A stretch of DNA of 61,307 bases from Brachionus plicatilis (lineage: Eukaryota; Rotifera; Eurotatoria; Ploima; Brachionidae), in contig QEOQ01000226.1 of the NCBI GenBank assembly GCA_010279815.1, forward strand, positions 1,279,105 through 1,340,411, given 5' to 3'. Of this stretch, positions 54,101 to 61,307 are shown one piece after another. Positions within the stretch are counted from its first letter, which is position 1, and each line of letters opens with the position of its first letter. Made by a program: the position numbers and the translations under genes. Below the pieces are notes generated by a model. That model was not told the origin of the DNA. It made no database searches and saw only the letters and a list, made by a program, of their open reading frames with translations.

Positions 54101-57100
54101 AATTTGATGTTCCTGATTAACTCTTAATGTTCAGTTTCAATTTAAATAAGTATTATGTTTTTTACCAAGATAATTAAAAAATTTAATTGTAGAGATGAAA
54201 TTTATATGGAAAACTATTAGTTTATAGAAATTTAATCTTTTAACTTGTATATTAAATTCTACTTTAATGCAATAAAATTGAAAAGAAGTTTTTAATAACT
54301 ATAACTTTTTTTATCATTTTGATCATATTTTATTGAGATTATCAAATCAGAGTTGTTCAAAAATCACTTAGTCTAAGTCAAGCCAAGTTACTAGACTTGA
54401 AAAAAAATTTCAAGCCAGTTTAAATGACTTGACTTGACTTCACTTTTAAATAATAATGACTTTTGCGTTTAAGTCTGATTAAAACAAGATATAAAATTAA
54501 TTTAATATTTTTTTATTTAAATAAACATTCTCTAAAAAATTATTTGTTAACTAATTAAAACAAGCAAAACTATTTAAAATTTTGGATAATTTTAGTATAA
54601 AAAATTTTGATCGTTTTCCATTAACGAAATTTTTCTTTTAGAAATAAAGTAATATCATAACTTTTGAACTCAAATACTTAAAAAAAATCTATTAAAAATA
54701 ATTTTCTGGAAAAAGCTTCTAATTGATCTAGAATTATGTTTTTTTTTCAATTCAAGTAAAAATTTTCACTTAATAAAATAGCTAACTAGTCAAATTTTTT
54801 TCGAAAAAATTTTTAGGGTAAAAAATCTTAATTTCGAATGTAACATTATGGAATTTAAAATATAAATTTTAATTTATTAATTAAATTTACATTTTTTTTC
54901 AGATTGGTTTTAATTAAAATGACGAAGAATTAAAAATAATAATTTTTTTTTTAATTTTATGATTTTTTATGACTTCTGAACATTTTTAATAATGGGAAAA
55001 AAATTATAAATGAATGTAAACAAAAAATTTTTTTAAAATTCGGTTACAACCTTTGACTCCTTCATCATTAATCATCAAATGTTTTTTTTTGCTAATTTAA
55101 AAATTATTTCACATTTTTTTCATGGTTTTTAAGAGATCATTAAATTTTTTTCCTCATTTCAAAATTCGATAAAGATGCTAACTTGAAAAAAGGCAAATGA
55201 ATACAAGAATTCTAAAATTTAACAAAACGTCTTAAAAGCTGTTCAAAGCAACCATTTTAGATAAAACAGCAGTTTTTAATAAATTAGATATTTTTGAATT
55301 TTAATTTTTATATTTTTTCTACAATATTGAAATAGAAAATTAATAGCGATAATAATTTGTTCACTTGAAAAAATCTAACTCTGAAGCTTTGTAAAGTTGC
55401 TTTACTTTTGGCTTGAAAATAAAATAAAATTGATTATTTTTAAATTCTCTGATCTTACATAGTTAGAAAAATAAATCTTTAACATAAAGAAGATTATATT
55501 TTCATTTTTTTAATAACGAATATATTTAATGGGTTTTGCTCTTTTAAATTTAATTTTTTTAATCTTAAAAAAATTTGACGATAGTAAGGGAATTTAACTA
55601 GATTTTTTTTACTAAGACTGAATATTTTTACCTATTAATTATCATCTTTTATTCTCAAAAAATTTTAAAATTTTTAACTTTGACTAGTTCCAATTTAAGC
55701 AAAACAATAGTTAAATACAAAAATTTGTAAATTCTTACAGCATAAAATGATGAGCAACTTTAACTTGCCGGAAACAAAGAAAATTTAATTTTTTAAAAAT
55801 ATTGATTTTCAGGAAATTATGGGCAAATTGAAGTGTATAACTTGAATTTACCGCTCATGCTCAAAACTTATAAAATAATTTAAAAAAGCAGAAGCAATTT
55901 TTCCAAGTGAACATTCAATGATTAACTTAATTTTTAATGTTAGCAAAACTGTACAAAATTTTAATTATTTTTATTAATTCTTGATTGTGGTGAAGCGTGA
56001 TCTGTTTAAAGAAAAAAATCTTAACTTCAATTTACCAAATTATGTTCAGTTGAGTGGTTGAGTTGTGTTGAGTGGAATAATTAATTAAATGAGAACAGAT
56101 AAAACTTTTTAAATTTTTAAAAAATAGCCGTAAAAATTTTATTCTAATTTTACTTTTTTAGATGAACGTAGTCATTTAAAAAAAAAATTTTGAAATATAC
56201 AGCAATTTACTTAGTACCACCGACAAGCATTCTACTAAATTTAGATTTTTTTTTTACAATTCTATCTAATCTTAAATAGATAAAGAATGTTGAATCCTTA
56301 AAGGTTAAGATAACCCAACACTTAAGAGATAAAATTTTCTTTTTTTTGCTTTTCTTTTGACTCGAGGGAAGTGTTGAGTTAAACATTCTAAGAAAAAAAA
56401 TTTCTGTGAAAAATTAAAATTTTTGATCTAAATTGGAAAAATTTTCCTCGTGTGGAAAAAAATAAATGTTTTTTGGAATTAAAATTGATGCCAAATCTTA
56501 CTCTAATTTTTGAATTTTTATTTAAGAAAATAATTAATTAAACATTAGTTACCTATTACAAAAAGTCTATTGAAAACACTACCATCTTCTATTCTTAAGT
56601 GCTGAAATGTAAAGTAAGCATGCATTTCACGAGTTGCAGATCCTTCAAACAAATAGTTAGATTCAAATAAATTTAGAGAAAAATTTGTTACTTTTTTAAA
56701 AATATTCACAAGTTACTTAAATTAAATGAAAGATAGGATGAATAACTTGAGTGGCTCTAGAACGCTACGAGCACCATCAAATGTAAAATTAAAATATTTT
56801 TTTAAAATTTATCCTATAACTAGTTTCAAACAATACATGGCTTGTTAAATTTATTCAAAAAGCTTTAAATTTAAAATTTCTAACAAATTCAAATTGAACA
56901 ACTTATTCAAATTTAGAGAAAAAAAAATTGCTGATATTAGATTCTGTTGTTCGAGCTCAATCTTGTTTCAAGAAATCTTCTTTTTAAATACCTATGATCC
57001 TGAGTCTGTCTGATCATATGGTAGAATAACATTTATTTTTTTCATGAATAAACAGGATATTTTTGATTGATTGAGAGCTGCTTGGTGAGTTAAAAAATTA

Positions 57101-58461
57101 ATTTATATGAAGTGTCAGGCAGGTATCCGGCAAACGCTTCAGTTAGATTTATTTCCAAGCTCAAAATGCATGATCAGAACACTAGGCACCTAGCTAATAT
57201 AAGACTTAGTGTTTATCTAAAAGAATCTTTTAACCGGATCTGACTTGTTGATTAATCTCTTAAACTAAATGGTGCCTGGAACAGAGATAATTGAGATGCT
57301 TTTCAGCATTTTTTCTCTCAATTTCTTATCAAATTTTTCAACTAAGCGTATTCCTTGAATGACAAACGCATTGATTAACGTTTAATCAAACAAAATTGAT
57401 TATCTTACATGCAGCACTGTTTATTCTTCTATTCCAAAACTTCGTGATCCTAATAGCGCCTAATCATATGGTGCTGCCTGCCTCACATACATCAGCTTAT
57501 TCAGCATTTCTATTCAAATTTCAGCTAATTGCTTCTCGTAATCTAAACACTTTTATTAAACATAAATATTTGTGAGTAAGTTGGTTTGCTGAAACAATTG
57601 AGTATAGATTTGGTTAGGTTGAGCTGAGCTGAAATAAAATGAGAGAAAAATGTGGCCAAATTGGGTTAGAAGTGTGCAGGAACGCCTTCCTAATGCCCTG
57701 GTGTACATGTCGTCAAGAAAATAAATATTTACTTTCAACAACAACTACAATCGTCTAGTTTCAGTGAAGAAAAAAATAAAAATTAATTTTTTTTTATAGA
57801 AAAATAAAAGAAATAAATAAGATTCATAACAACTGCAACTAGCAGTGCGTAGGTAAGCATTTAATGCTAAATAAATTTTTTTCTCTCTTTTCATCTATAC
57901 AAATATGCTGATCAAAATGAGATTTATATACTTGATTCAATTCAGAAATTGTTTTTATGTTTTGGCAATTAGAAGTGAACTTATGAGGTAGTCGGATAAT
58001 TTATTGGAATTTTAAATACCACCTTGATTAACGCAATCGTGAAATGATTAATATTTGTCATGTTAAGCTAGCTTGGAAATGGGCGTTGATTCATTTTTCG
58101 ACTAGAGCTCAAATTTTGCTCAAAACCCAGCTCAAAATAAAATGTGGGCTGTGGTTTAAGGGAAAATTAGAAATACCAAAAAAATAAAAAAAAATAATTT
58201 TCTAAAAATTTGCTCAAAAATCAATTCTAATTTAGTTGCTTTAAGCAGAATAAAAACGTGGTTTAGTGCGGCTCTAAGTGTCCAAATCGACGCTGAATTT
58301 ACTCAAAAAAAAGTTTTCAAACAAATAAAAAATCTTCAGCAACTCAACACCTGAGAAATAAATAAATTGAAAAAATATTTTGGCAAATTTTGTGCTGTCT
58401 TCATTCTTTGAATAAAAGTGCCGATTCAGGTCCTCTCTTTCCAAAAAGACTTTCAATGGAC
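51140..58461 (-). CDS. Unrecognised multi-exon gene, partial model
   Basis: Four exons found by frame and splice sites: 58351-58461, 56553-56642, 53838-53862 and the last, 51140-51273. The first three join in phase: PLKVFLEREDLNRHFYSK ..., SATREMHAYFTFQHLRIEDG and a 25-nt microexon SNLKLGD. The last exon (NVWLRPWNQPVVFAQDMDLK, then LPNNFRSHSYVENRFKEIPI) ends at TAA 51140-51142; its phase shows at least one exon missing between it and the microexon. The 5' end is also not found. No domain is recognised. The gene lies in tandem with the Ig-EGF gene, the stop only 104 bp from that gene's ATG. Confidence 0.5.
51351..51703. mobile_element. Foldback MITE with GCATTGTGAAAT ends
   Basis: The ends share GGCATTGTGAAATTT with the MITEs at 5.5 and 25.8 kb, but the arms differ (ACAAAAGTTGTTTCACTTTG and inverse). 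The flanks TTTAAATAA / TTTAGAATA match only partly. Probably a distant member of the same superfamily, 78 bp upstream of the last exon of the unrecognised gene. Confidence 0.65.
54348..54480. mobile_element. hAT-type MITE (CAGAGTTG family), decayed copy
   Basis: The left end CAGAGTTGTTCAAAAATCAC is followed by AAGTCAAG / CTTGACTT inverted motifs. The right terminus is lost. Confidence 0.45.
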
Positions 58462-61307
58462 CTGAAATTTCGAGACAAAGAAAATTTCAAAAAATAAGAG
58501 ACTTAAAAATAAGAAAATTTTCAAATTAAAATATTCATTTAAACTACTTTTTAAGCAAAAAAATAGAATTTTGCATACCTATTTAGTGAAAGTTTTTTTT
58601 AACAAAAAAATCCGCCTAAAAAGATTAAAGCTCAATTAAAAAAGAAAAAGGTCATTTTTAAATCTCTTGCGGTTCACAAATCATCAGCCAAATTTGATTA
58701 CTTATCGAATCTAATTTATCTATGTTCTTTTTATCATTTTAAAGATCACATGATTTTAGCGTAAAATAATCTTGCTAATAACTTATCATTGAATTACGTG
58801 GCAAAAAATATTTAATTATCCTCTAGAAACTGAGACTGAAGAAGCAAAAGTAATGATTTTTAACAATTATCTGTTTACTTTTATTTAATTTCAAATTGCA
58901 ATAAATATTTATAGAATGCATACTTTTCAAAAAATTAAAATAATAGCCTATTTAGAAATTCTGCTTAACATATGTAAGGGATTTAGAATTAATGAAAGCG
59001 AACCGAAAAGAGCTAAATAAGTAAATTTGGGTTGGAATTTAAAGAAATATAATTTTCAGAAAATTTTAAGTAACAATAGATTCTAAATTAAACAAAAAAC
59101 TTATTTTTTTTTAGTAAATCCTATTTTTTAGATGAATTTAAAAAAAAATTTTAAATTTAAAATTTGAATTCAAAGTTTTAAAATAAACTTTAAAAAGCAC
59201 TCATCAAAAATAACAAAAATTCGTTGCACAAAAATTTTATTGTCATATTATCAGAAAGAAACCTTACCGAAACCCATATATCTGTAAAGAATTTAAATGA
59301 TTTTTTTGGTGTTTTTCTTTTAAGTTGGAGTAAATTTTTTAATTAGTAGTAAAAAAACTTGGGCAATTCCATACTGATTGAAATAAGTTGATTTTTCTAG
59401 AGAGAAAAAGCTTTTTTTAGAATATTCACCTGCGATTTAAATTCACTAAATCGATTTAAAATCTGAAAACAATTCTCATATCCAAGTAAAAATTCTATTT
59501 TTATCAAATATGAAAATTAACTTTTTATTTTATTAAAAAAATAAATGGTTGTTTTCGAAATAAAAATGATTTATTACTTTTAATTTTTTTTTTAGTTTAA
59601 AAATGCATAGCCTGTTAATCGAACTAACTCCTAATTATTTGGTACCAAATTTAAACCAGAAGTTGTCAAATCATATTTAAATTTTTTTAAGCTCTTTTAC
59701 AAAATTGGCTAAAATGTAAATGTTTTTACAACTACGCTTTTTAGGTTAAAAAATTACTTAATTCTTAAAAGTGCTTTTTAACTTTTAAAAGAGAAACAAA
59801 AAATATTTTCTTAAAAAAGTATATTATTTATAATTTTACCTTAGTGAGAAATTAAGATAATTTTTCCGACACACAGAAAAATACAGATCGTCATTAGATA
59901 AATGAATTTAAAACGTTGCTTAAAAATTTGATTAAATGTATGTGTTGATGAATATTTAAATACTCGTTAATTTATGTTCTTTTAATATAAAAGCGGCATT
60001 TGGAAAAATTTTTAAAAAATAGTGCATATTTTTAAAGAAAATGTCTGAAATTTTGTAAATCTTAAATTTAATTCTAGAACTGTTTTTTTTCTACTTTTCG
60101 AACTGAATGCAAATTTTTTAGATTCACAGAAATCTCAAAAATGCTCGTTTAATCTTGAGTTTTTGCTTGAGAAATATTTGATCAAAAGATTAATTTTGAA
60201 TTTTTAATAACAGTGTTTTTTTAAAATCCACTTAAAAATAAAAAACAGCTTTCTGTCATAATCAAATTTTAAATTTTGAGACTTTTTTGGCTACAGATAT
60301 ACATTAGATTATTTTTTTTTCGATAAAACTAAAACAGAAAATTCAATTTTGATTAAATAATTAAATACAATTAAATTTATAAAGTATTAAAAAATTTTTT
60401 CAACAAAAAAAATCATGAAACATCTTAACTCATCAAAAATTTTGTTAATTTTGTTAAACAGTCTTGATTTTTTAGAAGTATTTATTCAGATATATCAAAA
60501 TTTTTTTGTCTTTAAATAAATCTTCGAAGTGTTTACACTTCTTAATTTCAGATATTTGGCTGTCATTTACATCATTTTTTTTTGAGTCTAGATCATCACT
60601 TTAAATGAACCAAATTTTATATCCAAAAGTTTAAATTTGAATAAAAATTGAATTTTTTGTAATCTTGATATCAAAACACTTGACTTATTTATTAAAATTT
60701 AAATAGCTATTATTATATCAATATTTCATTAAGTCTTTATCATTAAAAACTTTTTAAAAATGTAACTTTTTTTCTAAATGCAATGCAATCTAATACTTAA
60801 AAATTTTTTAGGCAAATATTTAGCAAAAAAATGAAAAAAAATGATCATTATTTTAAATGGAAATAAAGAGGCCAAACATTTTATTTAATTGAAAAAAAGC
60901 TATGGTATTTTAAAATTCAATACAAAATTGTATTATTGATCATTCTTAATTTATTTTGCTCCTATATTGGTAAATATCAAATTTTTTTATTGATGGTGAA
61001 AAACCTTTGAATATTTTTATTCAAGATTAATGAATAGCTTTGTGATCAACAGATCAATGTTGAGGTTTGCGACATTCAAGCTTTATGTATTAAATAATAT
61101 TAATTTGATTTTTACAGAATATGTAAAAAAATTATAAAAAATTCAATTTAAATATTTTAATGTTTTACTTTATTAAAGATTTTTCTTAATTTTTATTCTA
61201 AATCAATTAATTTTTATTTTAAATATAAATTTTTTATTTTCAATTTGTGATAATTATTTTATAAAATTAAATAAATGAAGTGTTAATTGGTCTTTCGTGG
61301 CATGGGC
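58462..61307. other. AT-rich stretch without a recognised gene
   Basis: Stops in all frames, no TIR pair found. It may contain undetected small 5' exons of the gene ending at 51140. Confidence 0.4.

Noticed and set aside
57556..57744. 62-codon minus-strand frame
   Set aside because: No splice partners, no motif, and composition no different from the flanks.
1..61307. Search for CRISPR arrays, bacterial operons, tRNA and rRNA genes
   Set aside because: The sequence is eukaryotic; no regular spacer-repeat array and no tRNA or rRNA core motifs were seen by eye. A covariance-model scan would be needed to exclude tRNAs fully.

Overview
The window looks like a piece of a very AT-rich, intron-containing metazoan genome. 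I infer a monogonont rotifer (Brachionus-like). The reasons are GT-AG introns in every gene model, an extracellular seven-repeat WD40 protein with repeats of the type LASGSxDxTIKIWN that I associate with Brachionus, a set of animal-type genes (DHX37, ERICH6/FAM194, a VWD-EGF protein, an Ig-EGF growth factor), and a dense load of DNA transposons. The species is an inference, and no search was possible.

Layout. 1-825: a small ORF behind an array of CCCC-containing repeats. 825-1690 (-): first exon of a DHX37-type DEAH helicase whose remaining exons lie outside the window. 3670-5310 (-): last exon of a secreted WxxW plus WD40 protein. 7395-8122: Foldback-like element. 9575-13656 (-): nine-exon secreted protein with a VWD domain and an EGF module. 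15112-16092: TIR element with 4-bp target duplications. 16814-18478 (+): charged AT-hook protein with a duplicated domain. 19516-20370 (+): secreted protein built on a 180-bp repeat. 20460-37776 (-): an eleven-exon, 17-kb ERICH6-like gene whose introns hold two Foldback-like elements and many MITEs. 38879-44342: a transposon cluster (pogo-like remnant with an N gap, intact Tc1, a TIR element carrying a broken C-rich ORF, and a hAT nested in a Foldback-like element). 44940-51035 (-): four-exon secreted Ig-EGF neuregulin/vein-like ligand. 51140-58461 (-): scattered exons of an unrecognised gene ending only 104 bp upstream of the ligand start. 58462-61307: no gene recognised.

Most gene models were rebuilt by hand from splice sites. 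Each joined intron keeps reading phase, and protein motifs continue across junctions (VWD, Ig, EGF, ERICH6 C-terminus), which is the main support. The host genes do not form one pathway. Several encode secreted or surface proteins.

The most unusual content is a set of elements with the same plan: long terminal inverted repeats made of tandem AT-rich 15-30 bp units, 9-10 bp target duplications, and a single short ORF in place of a transposase. Three are complete (7.4, 28.7 and 30.5 kb), one is an internally deleted relative split by a hAT insertion (43.4 kb), and two are possible partial ones (window start and 35.4 kb). They resemble Foldback/MULE elements, but each carries a different small protein; one of these is an AT-hook protein.
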